Source of the DNA: an uncultured Myxococcales bacterium
GTDB lineage: Bacteria > Myxococcota_A > Polyangia > Polyangiales > Polyangiaceae
Direction: 5' to 3'
NCBI GenBank assembly: GCA_937872925.1
Contig: CALMUT010000225.1
Coordinates: forward strand, 1-36,160
Length of the DNA: 36,160 nucleotides
The first letter of the stretch is position 1; every line of letters begins with the position of its first letter. Both the position numbers and the translations under genes were made by a program. Below the pieces are notes generated by a model, which saw only the letters and a program-made list of their open reading frames with translations, did no database searches and was not told the DNA's origin. Below, piece by piece: positions 23,332 through 30,680 of this stretch.

Positions 23332-25113
23332 TCAGCGATAGGCGCTACGGCGCTGTAGCGCAAGTTCGAGCTGTGCCAGACCGCGAAGCGTGTCCAGGGC
23401 GGGTTCCGCTTCCATCAGCGGCGCCGGCAGCGACACGCTGAGCAAGCGCGGTGCGATGCTGCAGCCCAGGGTTCCCTTGCTGACCGCCGAAAGAGCGGCG
23501 CGGGCATCGCTGCGCAGCCCCGTCTCCGGAAGTGGCCCGTCCGCGGCGCTCCATTTCAGCGCAAGGCGTTCGTTGATCGGCTGCAGCGGTTGGAGCGACA
23601 CTTCGGTCTGCCACGGCCCGCGGTTCGTCCAGTGCGTGCACACTGACGCTCGGCGTCCATCGAAGCTACCGGTCACCGCCATGCGTGTTAGCTCCAACTC
23701 GCCTACGAGTCCTTCGGCAATTCGTCGCCAGGCCTGCACGCTCGGTCCCGTGAATTGGCTCGGAGCAGGGACCTGCGCCAACGCTTTGGCGAAGCCGTGA
23801 GCGACTTGGTTCATGTTGCGAACGAAACGGCGTAGCTCCGTTTGCGTTTGGCCGGAACCCTTTTGCTGGACGACGAGCAACTCGTCAGACGCATCCACGA
23901 TCTCGTGGGCGAACCCGTGGGGCAGGAGGTTCGTCGCGAACGCCTTGACTTGCTCCAAGTCGCGACCGACGAAATAGTGGTGCTTGTCCGGCCACTCCAG
24001 GCGTTCGCTTAGGGAGACGTAACGTGCAAACCCGCCGAGCGGGCCGGCGTCCAATCCTAGCTGCACGCTCGGAAACGTGAGGGTGCCTAGCAGGTAGTTG
24101 CCTTCGGCACCGCGGGCGTCGCGGCGCACGACAAGGCGGACGTGGCCGATATTGCCAGCAAGCGTGTCGCCTTCGAGGGCGAGGCCGACCTCTGCGGCCA
24201 CCCGCTTCCACACCGCGTTCACCCGGGGGGAGCCGACGGTGGGGGGCACGGCACGCTTTCGGGCTCGCGCTTGCGCCGTCGGATCCCGCGGCAGCATGAC
24301 GACGGGCGCGCGGATGACCACATCCCGAGCGAGACGTCGACGGGCGCGCACCTCGACCACCCAGGACAGCGCGAAATGTTCGCCTCGGACCGTTGGCTGA
24401 ACTTCAGGGATGCGCATCGAATACTGAGCCGGCGCGCCTTCGCGGATATCCTTGTCGGGTAGATTCAATGTGTACTCGAAACACCAAGAGGCGTTGCGGG
24501 ACCCGCGCACGTTGGCGACCTGGCGCCCCCGCAGGTGTACCTGGAGCCCGAAATAGCGACTCGTTGCAACGTTACTCAAGGCGACGGCCCCATGCAGCAT
24601 GCCGCCGGGACGCAGGTTTGTGTTGGCCAAGCTCGCCTCCACGTGGGGTTCGCCGGCTGCCGGTCCGGAAGGATCCGAAGAGAAGACGAAGGGTGTTTCT
24701 TCGCCTTCCGCAGGTGGCTGCACGACCGGGATCACGAAGCTGGCGCGGGCGTCTGGCCACCAAGGGATGGACGCGCGGATCTTGAGCAGATACTCCACTC
24801 GTGCCTGACAGCCCACATAGCTTGGCGGCACGCCTTCGGGAACGCGCAGACGAACCTTGAAGCGCTGCTCGCCCACCATCCGTCGCGCTTTTGAAAGCTG
24901 TGCGTGCAGGGCCACCCAACGTTTGCGGGCCGTGCGGGCGTGCTTGCCTGCTCCGATGGTCACGCGTTCTTCGCCTTCGAATTGCACGTCCAGACTGTCG
25001 ATTGGAACTGGCCGTTCGGCGCGCACGATGATCTCCACCACGAACTCCTGGCCCGGCCGGACCTCCGGGGGCGCCAATAGGCGAAGCTCAGGGCGTTTCT
25101 TCAGCAGGGCCAT
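23332..25113 (-). CDS. Arrestin-fold-like protein, 593 aa
   Basis: The first ~270 residues look like two tandem arrestin-type beta-sandwiches. In the first, VRPGQEFVVEIIVRAERPVPIDSL is followed by the RVPEGVPPSYVG linker and CQARVEYLLKIRASI. The second begins LRPGGMLHGAVALSN and ends with the matching RIPEVQPT and LSWVVEVRA segments. The strand spacing and the Pro-Ser/Thr-Tyr turn resemble bacterial Spo0M-like and eukaryotic arrestin/Vps26 proteins. The C-terminal ~300 residues are not recognised. There is no signal peptide or span, so a cytosolic adaptor role is plausible. It starts at the ATG at 25111-25113 and precedes mscS by 3 bp. This is assigned from sequence pattern and needs a profile or structure search. 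Confidence 0.6.
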   Translation of the reverse strand: MALLKKRPELRLLAPPEVRPGQEFVVEIIVRAERPVPIDSLDVQFEGEERVTIGAGKHARTARKRWVALHAQLSKARRMVGEQRFKVRLRVPEGVPPSYVGCQARVEYLLKIRASIPWWPDARASFVIPVVQPPAEGEETPFVFSSDPSGPAAGEPHVEASLANTNLRPGGMLHGAVALSNVATSRYFGLQVHLRGRQVANVRGSRNASWCFEYTLNLPDKDIREGAPAQYSMRIPEVQPTVRGEHFALSWVVEVRARRRLARDVVIRAPVVMLPRDPTAQARARKRAVPPTVGSPRVNAVWKRVAAEVGLALEGDTLAGNIGHVRLVVRRDARGAEGNYLLGTLTFPSVQLGLDAGPLGGFARYVSLSERLEWPDKHHYFVGRDLEQVKAFATNLLPHGFAHEIVDASDELLVVQQKGSGQTQTELRRFVRNMNQVAHGFAKALAQVPAPSQFTGPSVQAWRRIAEGLVGELELTRMAVTGSFDGRRASVCTHWTNRGPWQTEVSLQPLQPINERLALKWSAADGPLPETGLRSDARAALSAVSKGTLGCSIAPRLLSVSLPAPLMEAEPALDTLRGLAQLELALQRRSAYR

Positions 25114-25195
25114 GCGCCTTTCGAAACCAGATCCAGCGGGGCGGCAAGGTCAGGGCACGGATGCGCGCTCGGGCTGCCGCGGCTATGATCCGAAG

Positions 25196-26152
25196 ATGCA
25201 GCGCGCGGTGCCGCCTCCGGATTTTCGCTACGTCGGCCTCGAGCCGGGGCCGGAGCGGGAGCGCGCGCGCAACGTCGGCCTGTGCGCCGGAGCGTGTGCT
25301 TTCGGAACTGGGGTTGCCATGGCAGGCGCGGAGCCGGCGACCGTCGCGGCTGCTGCCGTTGCGGGCGCGCTTTCGGCGCTGCTTGCCGTGCGCGGGCTCG
25401 GACCTGGAGCGTTCGGTGGAGGCACGTCCTCGGCGCGTCTGGCTATCGTGCCCTGGGGCGTGCTCGTGCATGCAGAGGATGAACCACGCGTCCTGCGCTG
25501 GGCTGCAGTTCAGTCAGTTGAAGTTCGCTACGTCCACGAGATGGATCATGCGACGCCAGCCATTCGCTGGAGCGTGGTTCGCGTCCGCACGCAGCGGGAG
25601 GTGTTCGCGGGACGCGCGCACGGCGCGGTATGTTTGGAACGCCTCGAGGCGAACCTGCCGCACTACGCGGCGGAGGCCTCGAAGTCCTTGGCGTTGGACC
25701 TCGACGGCAGCACGGTCGTAGACGACTTCCTCGATCCGGTGTTCGAGCGCCTGCTCGCTGAGGCACGGCACGCGCTGTCGACGGGAGTGCTCAGCGAGCG
25801 TCTCACGCTGCCTCCGGCAAGTTACCGCAGCGTGCGCGCCGCGGCGGCTTCTCTGCAAGCGCAGTCGGAGCTCCGCGACGTCCTGATTCGGCCGCTTGCG
25901 CCGGAGCCGCAACATGCGGACCCGCGTCCCTTTGCTGCGCTCCTGGCCGCAGAGATGGGCGCCATGCAGGCCCTCGATGCCGTCTTGGGGCTGTGCACTT
26001 CTCCGCATCCGCTGGTGGCGACGGTCGCACGGGCCGCGGCACTGCGCCTGGGTGCCGATGTGCGAATTACTGGCGCCCTGGATGAGCTTTCGGAGTTTGT
26101 CGCCCCCGCAGAGCTCGCCATGGCCGCTGCGTACGGAGCGGCCCATGCCTAG
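25196..26152 (+). CDS. Hypothetical membrane-associated protein, 318 aa
   Basis: This protein is not recognised. After a polar N-terminus, residues ~27-70 form one or two hydrophobic stretches rich in Ala and Gly (VGLCAGACAFGTGVAMAG; VAAAAVAGALSALLAV), probably a membrane hairpin. Residues ~80-150 have a beta pattern with alternating charged turns (RLAIVPWGVLVHAEDEPRVLRWAAVQSVEVRYVHEM), resembling PH-like domains seen after membrane hairpins. The rest is helical and Ala-rich. I used ATG 25196; the frame is open much farther upstream, but that part overlaps the divergent arrestin-like gene. An 82-bp divergent gap separates them. Confidence 0.6.
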   Translation: MQRAVPPPDFRYVGLEPGPERERARNVGLCAGACAFGTGVAMAGAEPATVAAAAVAGALSALLAVRGLGPGAFGGGTSSARLAIVPWGVLVHAEDEPRVLRWAAVQSVEVRYVHEMDHATPAIRWSVVRVRTQREVFAGRAHGAVCLERLEANLPHYAAEASKSLALDLDGSTVVDDFLDPVFERLLAEARHALSTGVLSERLTLPPASYRSVRAAAASLQAQSELRDVLIRPLAPEPQHADPRPFAALLAAEMGAMQALDAVLGLCTSPHPLVATVARAAALRLGADVRITGALDELSEFVAPAELAMAAAYGAAHA

Positions 26153-26213
26153 TGCTTCCACCCTCCCACCAGTCACCGCCGCCAGACCGCTGACTCGCCG
26201 CAGCTCCCTGACG

Positions 26214-26270
26214 TTGACATTCGTCACGTAACCGCATGATGCTGCAGTCTGCGTTCTGCCGTCCGGCAGA
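26214..26270 (+). promoter_or_regulatory. Candidate promoter and inverted repeat before the porin gene
   Basis: TTGACA (26214-26219) is a perfect -35 hexamer; CATGAT, 15 bp downstream, is the best -10 match and is weak. A 16-bp inverted repeat follows, TCTGCCG-TC-CGGCAGA (26255-26270), ending 14 bp before the ATG and just upstream of the AGGG ribosome site. The repeat could be an operator or a leader hairpin controlling the porin-cytochrome genes. Confidence 0.4.
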
Positions 26271-26284
26271 CGCTCGGCAGGGAC

Positions 26285-27793
26285 ATGGCGCGGCGCACAT
26301 TCGCATTCCTCATTGGCTTGGCTTTCCTGACCTGCCCCGAGCTGTCAGAGGCTGCGCAGGCGGAGGTGAACGCGACCAGTGACGCGCAGTTCTATACCTA
26401 CTCAAGCCCCTACGGCGAACCAACGGTGCGCCGGCGTCGCTATACGCAAACCCTTGCGCTGCATGTCACCGACATCACGGGCGACCGCGTCGCGTTCGAA
26501 CCTGATTTGTCGTTCAGGATGCGGCTACGCCTTGACTCGGATTTTGGACAACTGAACGCTGAGCGCGACCCCAACGACGCGGGCCGCTACGTGCCCGGCC
26601 TCGAGCAGTCGCCTCTAGACGTGATGTATGCGTACTTGGAAGGCAACCACTACTTCGACGGGCACCTTGGCTTTCGCCTTGGCCGACAGTATGTGACCGA
26701 TGCTTTGGGGTGGTGGTCCTTTGACGGCGGCCTGGTGCGTCTTTCCACTCCCGTCTATCTCGATGCGGAAGTGTACGGCGGCTACGAGCAACGCGGGGGC
26801 TTGCCAGCGATGCTGGGCACGTCGCGTTACTCCGGTGATGGCGTCTATCGAGGCGACCGTGAGGATCTCGAATTGGGTTTTTATCCACACTACTTGGAGG
26901 AGAGCCAGCTCGCGCCCGCGTACGGGTTTGCCCTCGAAAGCTCCGGTGTGCACTTCTTGCACGCGCGGCTTTCCTACCGGAAAGTCATCAATCGGGACGC
27001 GGTGATTGTCTCTCCATTTCGGGCGCCGGACGGCTCACTGCTGAAGATGGGCGGGGACCGCGTATCCAGTGAACGCATCGGCTACTCCATGCGCTTGAGC
27101 GAGTCGTCCCTGGGTGGGCTCCGCGGGAGCGCGGTATACGACTTCTACAATCAGCTCTTCAGTGACTATGCACTCGCCCTGGATTGGTACGTGGCGGACA
27201 AGGTCACCCTGGGCGCGGACTACGACTACTACTACCCGACCTTCGACGGCGATTCGATTTGGAATTGGTTCACCCATAGCGGCATGACGACCATGCTTGG
27301 GCGTGCGGAATATCGTCATTCCCGAAGCTGGGATGTCGCGGCTTCGGGTGGCGTACGCACCTTTCAGACGGAGGGAGACTCTGGCAGCTACCGCACCGAA
27401 AGCGAGGCGTTGCAGGACCCCGATCGAAGCCAGACCGGAATGCTGAGCGACGTGATGGGGTCTGTGGGTGGGCGCTACCGCTGGGCGGATGGCGGCGTGG
27501 AGCTTCGCAGCATGGGGGAAATAGGACGCCGCGGTCACCGCGTGGGGGGTGACGTCACCACTCGCCAGAGTTTCGAAGGGCGGTACGACGCGTCGGTCAT
27601 CTTGTCGCTGTATGATTGGGATGACGCCTTGCGCCCGAGCCGCGACGCGACGAGCTTCTCCTACGTCGTTGGCGGCGGCTATTCTCTCTTTGAGCGCACG
27701 CGCGTGGGTGTCGAGTGGGAGCACGCCATGAATCGGCTCGTAGGCCAGCGCTTCCGCATGTTGGCAACCTTGGACTTCACGGTGCTCAATTGA
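26285..27793 (+). CDS. Outer-membrane beta-barrel protein (porin-like)
   Basis: This 502-residue exported protein has a signal peptide (residues 1-23, ending SEAAQA). The mature part has no long hydrophobic segment and shows alternating, aromatic-rich strands typical of a large beta-barrel: HLGFRLGRQYVTDAL, VYLDAEVYGGYEQR, LALDWYVADKVTLGADYDYYY. It ends in a strand with a non-classical last residue (LATLDFTVLN). Roughly twenty strands would fit, fewer than MtrB. The next gene, a multihaem cytochrome, overlaps its stop as TTGA, so the two are made together. This suggests a porin-cytochrome conduit in which the barrel holds the cytochrome across the outer membrane. The ATG at 26285 follows CAGGGAC. 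The barrel call is firm in pattern; the electron-transfer role is inferred. Confidence 0.75.
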   Translation: MARRTFAFLIGLAFLTCPELSEAAQAEVNATSDAQFYTYSSPYGEPTVRRRRYTQTLALHVTDITGDRVAFEPDLSFRMRLRLDSDFGQLNAERDPNDAGRYVPGLEQSPLDVMYAYLEGNHYFDGHLGFRLGRQYVTDALGWWSFDGGLVRLSTPVYLDAEVYGGYEQRGGLPAMLGTSRYSGDGVYRGDREDLELGFYPHYLEESQLAPAYGFALESSGVHFLHARLSYRKVINRDAVIVSPFRAPDGSLLKMGGDRVSSERIGYSMRLSESSLGGLRGSAVYDFYNQLFSDYALALDWYVADKVTLGADYDYYYPTFDGDSIWNWFTHSGMTTMLGRAEYRHSRSWDVAASGGVRTFQTEGDSGSYRTESEALQDPDRSQTGMLSDVMGSVGGRYRWADGGVELRSMGEIGRRGHRVGGDVTTRQSFEGRYDASVILSLYDWDDALRPSRDATSFSYVVGGGYSLFERTRVGVEWEHAMNRLVGQRFRMLATLDFTVLN

Positions 27794-29178
27794 ACAGTCG
27801 CACACTGTCCAATTGGCTGCCCACGCTGGCATGTGTGGTGGCGCTGCTGTTCGCGGCGCTGACGGACATGCCCGATGCGGGTGCCAAGCCGAAGCCGGAG
27901 TCTGAGCTGGCCGCGCAGCCCTCCGCGCCAGCAGCCCCCCGCCCAGTGCACGGCCTGGCGCCGCTGCCCGGCGGCGTCGCAGTGCCGCTTTCAGATCGGC
28001 CTCCCGGGGCCTTCGCAGACGACGGCGGTCCGAGTCCAGGCATTTTCCCGCCCCAAAAGATCACGATCCGCTTCAACCACAAAAAACACGTCAAAGAACT
28101 CGGTATCGTGTGCACGGCTTGCCACGACGGCGCGAAGACCAGTCGGAAGAGTGCGGACCGGCTCTTGCCACCCGCCACCCGCTGCGACGCGTGTCACGGC
28201 AGCGATCACAGAGATCTTAATAGCGTGCAGGCGGACGGCGCCGAGCTGATGAGCCAATGCGGCTTCTGTCACATTGGGTACAAGGCGGGCGACGGCAACA
28301 AAGTGGCGCGCTTCGAGCTGCCACAGCCAAATTTGAAGATGAACCACGCGGTGCACTTCAAGCGCAATATCGGCTGCGCTCAATGCCACGGCAACGTCGA
28401 GAACATCGAACTTGCAACGCGTGACCAGCTCCCGCGCATGCGCGGTTGCTTCTCGTGTCATCAGATGCCGGCACCTGCCAGAGGGGAAGCCAGGGGTGGC
28501 TGTGAAAACTGCCACTTGACGGAGCGCGGCGGGCTGATGAAGACCGAGTTTGCATCCGGCAAGCTGGTGCCTCCGCGCTGGTTGCACGATGCTGGACACA
28601 GCGCAGACTGGATTGAGCGGCACAAGCAGGTGGCGGGCAACGACAGCAAGATGTGCGCGAGCTGTCACTCGGAGCGCTACTGCACGGACTGTCACGACGG
28701 CCGGGTGCGCCCGCGGAAGGTGCATCCCAACGACTGGATCAGCATGCACCCCATGGCTGCTCGCCAGAACAACCCCAGCTGTACCAGCTGTCACAAACAA
28801 CAGTCCTTTTGCCTCGGCTGTCACCAACGTGCGGGTGTGACTCTTTCAGGCCCCTACGAGAACTTCGCCGGTCGCGGTCGCTTTCATCCGCCCAAGCGTG
28901 ACTGGACGGACCCGCCGCGCTCCGGGCGCCACCACGCCTGGGAGGCGCAGCGCAATCTCAACGCCTGTGTCAGCTGTCACACCGAGCGCGAATGCACCAT
29001 TTGCCACGCGACCGCACGAGTCGGGGGGCGCGGTGCAGGTTCCGGATTTGGCGGACAGGGCAGTAACCCGCACCCCCGGAACTTCCGGGACCGCTGCAGC
29101 GGCGCCCTACGCAAGAACGCACGCCCCTGCCTGGTCTGCCACGATCCGTCGGATCCCCAGCTCCAGGAGTGTCGCTGA
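27790..29178 (+). CDS. Exported 13-haem c-type cytochrome
   Basis: This protein of about 462 residues carries thirteen CXXCH haem sites, in order: CTACH, CDACH, CGFCH, CAQCH, CFSCH, CENCH, CASCH, CTDCH, CTSCH, CLGCH, CVSCH, CTICH and CLVCH. A signal peptide (WLPTLACVVALLFAAL, cleaved near AGA) and a Pro/Ala-rich linker precede the haem region. Its first part, with FNHKKHV before CTACH and NHAVHF before CAQCH, resembles class III/c7 modules, in which these His residues are distal ligands. About 28 residues per haem is dense, as in wire-like cytochromes. The start is TTG 27790, overlapping the porin stop (TTGA); no in-frame ATG precedes the signal. It should act in the periplasm or across the outer membrane with the porin. 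Confidence 0.88.
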   Translation: MNSRTLSNWLPTLACVVALLFAALTDMPDAGAKPKPESELAAQPSAPAAPRPVHGLAPLPGGVAVPLSDRPPGAFADDGGPSPGIFPPQKITIRFNHKKHVKELGIVCTACHDGAKTSRKSADRLLPPATRCDACHGSDHRDLNSVQADGAELMSQCGFCHIGYKAGDGNKVARFELPQPNLKMNHAVHFKRNIGCAQCHGNVENIELATRDQLPRMRGCFSCHQMPAPARGEARGGCENCHLTERGGLMKTEFASGKLVPPRWLHDAGHSADWIERHKQVAGNDSKMCASCHSERYCTDCHDGRVRPRKVHPNDWISMHPMAARQNNPSCTSCHKQQSFCLGCHQRAGVTLSGPYENFAGRGRFHPPKRDWTDPPRSGRHHAWEAQRNLNACVSCHTERECTICHATARVGGRGAGSGFGGQGSNPHPRNFRDRCSGALRKNARPCLVCHDPSDPQLQECR

Positions 29179-29234
29179 TGCCCAGGAAAGCCCCGGGCCG
29201 GCGCAGAGAAATGGCTGTCGGCGGTGATATCCGC

Positions 29235-29264
29235 TTGCACGACCGCTTGGCCCACGGGTATAGC
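29235..29264 (+). promoter_or_regulatory. Weak candidate promoter before the 84-aa gene
   Basis: TTGCAC (29235-29240) and TATAGC (29259-29264) are 18 bp apart in the 132-bp gap after the cytochrome gene. Each is a partial match to the housekeeping hexamers. It could give the small protein and the lipoprotein their own transcript. Confidence 0.25.
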
Positions 29265-29297
29265 GTGTGCCCCCCGGCCGCTTCGAGGTCGGACGCC

Positions 29298-29304
29298 AAG
29301 GAGG
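29298..29304 (+). promoter_or_regulatory. Perfect Shine-Dalgarno deciding a TTG start
   Basis: AAGGAGG lies 6 nt before TTG 29311. It is the strongest ribosome site I noticed in the window and fixes the start of the 84-aa gene at a non-ATG codon. Confidence 0.75.
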
Positions 29305-29310
29305 CCGCCT

Positions 29311-29565
29311 TTGAAGGAGCTAGCGACGTACCTGCTCTCCAATATTTACTTGGATTTTCAAGGGGATATCTCTGTCGAGAAAGTGCGGGAGTTTCTTCGC
29401 GAGGACGACAGCAAAGAAGCCCGCCAACTCTTGAACAAGGTCATCGAGGAGCAGGGGGTCGAAGACCTCCTCATCACTCTCGCCGATTGCCTAAAAGAGC
29501 ATATTCGCAACGGAATCAACGAGACGACGGTTCGAGATCAATTGAAAATGTACGGCGACGCTTAG
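29311..29565 (+). CDS. Small helical protein, 84 aa
   Basis: This protein of unknown function is almost entirely alpha-helical by pattern (KELATYLLSNIYLDF, VEKVREFLREDDSKEARQLL, EDLLITLADCLKEHI), with a mildly acidic, regular heptad-like character. No signal peptide or span is seen, so it is cytosolic. The TTG start at 29311 is chosen because a perfect AAGGAGG sits 6 nt upstream; longer frames from 29224 lack helix-forming sequence. The coding DNA is visibly AT-richer than its neighbours. It overlaps the beginning of the CX4CH lipoprotein frame. It may be a conserved regulatory or adaptor protein, but nothing ties it directly to the cytochrome. Confidence 0.75.
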   Translation: MKELATYLLSNIYLDFQGDISVEKVREFLREDDSKEARQLLNKVIEEQGVEDLLITLADCLKEHIRNGINETTVRDQLKMYGDA

Positions 29566-30584
29566 CGTCGTCGTTCGTCGTCCTCGCACTCTTGGGCTGT
29601 GATCAGGGGACCCCTGAGAACGACCCTGCTCACGGACCAGCGCTGGCGCTCGTGGGCGTGTACCCCACGCCCGAGCAGGGCGTGGACTGCACGCCGACCA
29701 GCCCGGACGATTGTGGTGTGCCGCGGGACGCCCCCATCCTGCTGCGCTTCAATCGCTACCTGCGTCCTGCGACTGCCGTGCGCCAGTCGATCCGCGTCTA
29801 CAGTGGCAGCGAGGAAGTTGGCGCAGGCTTTCTGCAGCCGGAGTACGACGTCATCGAGCGGGTGCTGGTCTTCCGACGGCAAGACAACTCATGGCTGGAG
29901 CCAGGTGCCCTGTACACCATCGAGTTCGTCGTTCCCTCAGAAGAGTCGAGCTACGGGCTTGAAGCCTTCGATGGCGCGCCCCTCAGCGAAGGCGCGATCC
30001 CCCTCAAATTCGATTTTCGCGCGGCCAGGGTGGAACCGCCCTCCCGGCCGGCGCCGCCGGAGCGGGAACCGGCTCCGGTATTTGCGGACGTGCCGCTGTT
30101 TGGCACCTGCGCCAACGCCGCCTGTCACAACGCAGCGGAAGCGGCGAATGCCGACGTGCCGCGCATGGGGCTCGATCTCGCAACCGTGGCGGGTTTGAGG
30201 AGCACGGCCATCGGCAAGGTCGCGCACCAGACGGATCTATCCGGCAAAGCGGGCGTCCCCCTGGAAAACCCTGCGCGCTTCGGGGTGAACTTGCCGATCA
30301 TCGATCCGAATCGCCCGGACAACAGCTACCTGCTCTACAAGCTAGTGCGCAAGCAAGCCAACTTCGGCGCCGACAATTGCAAGACGCGCTACGACGACTT
30401 GCCGCTCCAGAACGGCGAGTGCCTGTACCAGGAAGACGAGTCCCAACGGCTGCGCGAGTGGTTCGTGCGCGGCGATGCCATGCCGCGGGCCCAGCCGGAC
30501 CTCGATCCCCCGGAAGATGCAGCGCTGACCTTGCAGCGCATGCGGGAGATCCAGGCTTGGATCCGCGCCGGCGCCAAGCCGTAA
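29541..30584 (+). CDS. Lipoprotein with CX4CH (atypical haem c) motif
   Basis: This exported lipoprotein of about 347 residues has the signal RRRLASSFVVLALLGC, which requires translation to begin close to 29541. No ATG, GTG or TTG lies in frame there; the ATT at 29541 is the best candidate, inside the end of the 84-aa gene, so reinitiation is possible. Residues ~30-165 form an Ig-like beta domain (APILLRFNRYLRPATAV, ALYTIEFVVP). The C-terminal half contains GTCANAACHNAAE, with four residues between the cysteines instead of two. It is followed by MGLDLAT and PDNSYLLYKLVRK, the surroundings found in planctomycete-type cytochrome c domains. Haem attachment would be through CX4CH. Cys pairs near the end (DNCKTRY, NGECLY) may be disulfides. 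Confidence 0.7.
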   Translation: MENVRRRLASSFVVLALLGCDQGTPENDPAHGPALALVGVYPTPEQGVDCTPTSPDDCGVPRDAPILLRFNRYLRPATAVRQSIRVYSGSEEVGAGFLQPEYDVIERVLVFRRQDNSWLEPGALYTIEFVVPSEESSYGLEAFDGAPLSEGAIPLKFDFRAARVEPPSRPAPPEREPAPVFADVPLFGTCANAACHNAAEAANADVPRMGLDLATVAGLRSTAIGKVAHQTDLSGKAGVPLENPARFGVNLPIIDPNRPDNSYLLYKLVRKQANFGADNCKTRYDDLPLQNGECLYQEDESQRLREWFVRGDAMPRAQPDLDPPEDAALTLQRMREIQAWIRAGAKP

Positions 30585-30680
30585 CCCCAAGCTCGTAACT
30601 CGAGGCGTGGCCACCTTAATCGGCGGACGAACGAGCAGGACACCGCGTGACCGGCTTTTTCGGCTACACTTTGTGCTGCG

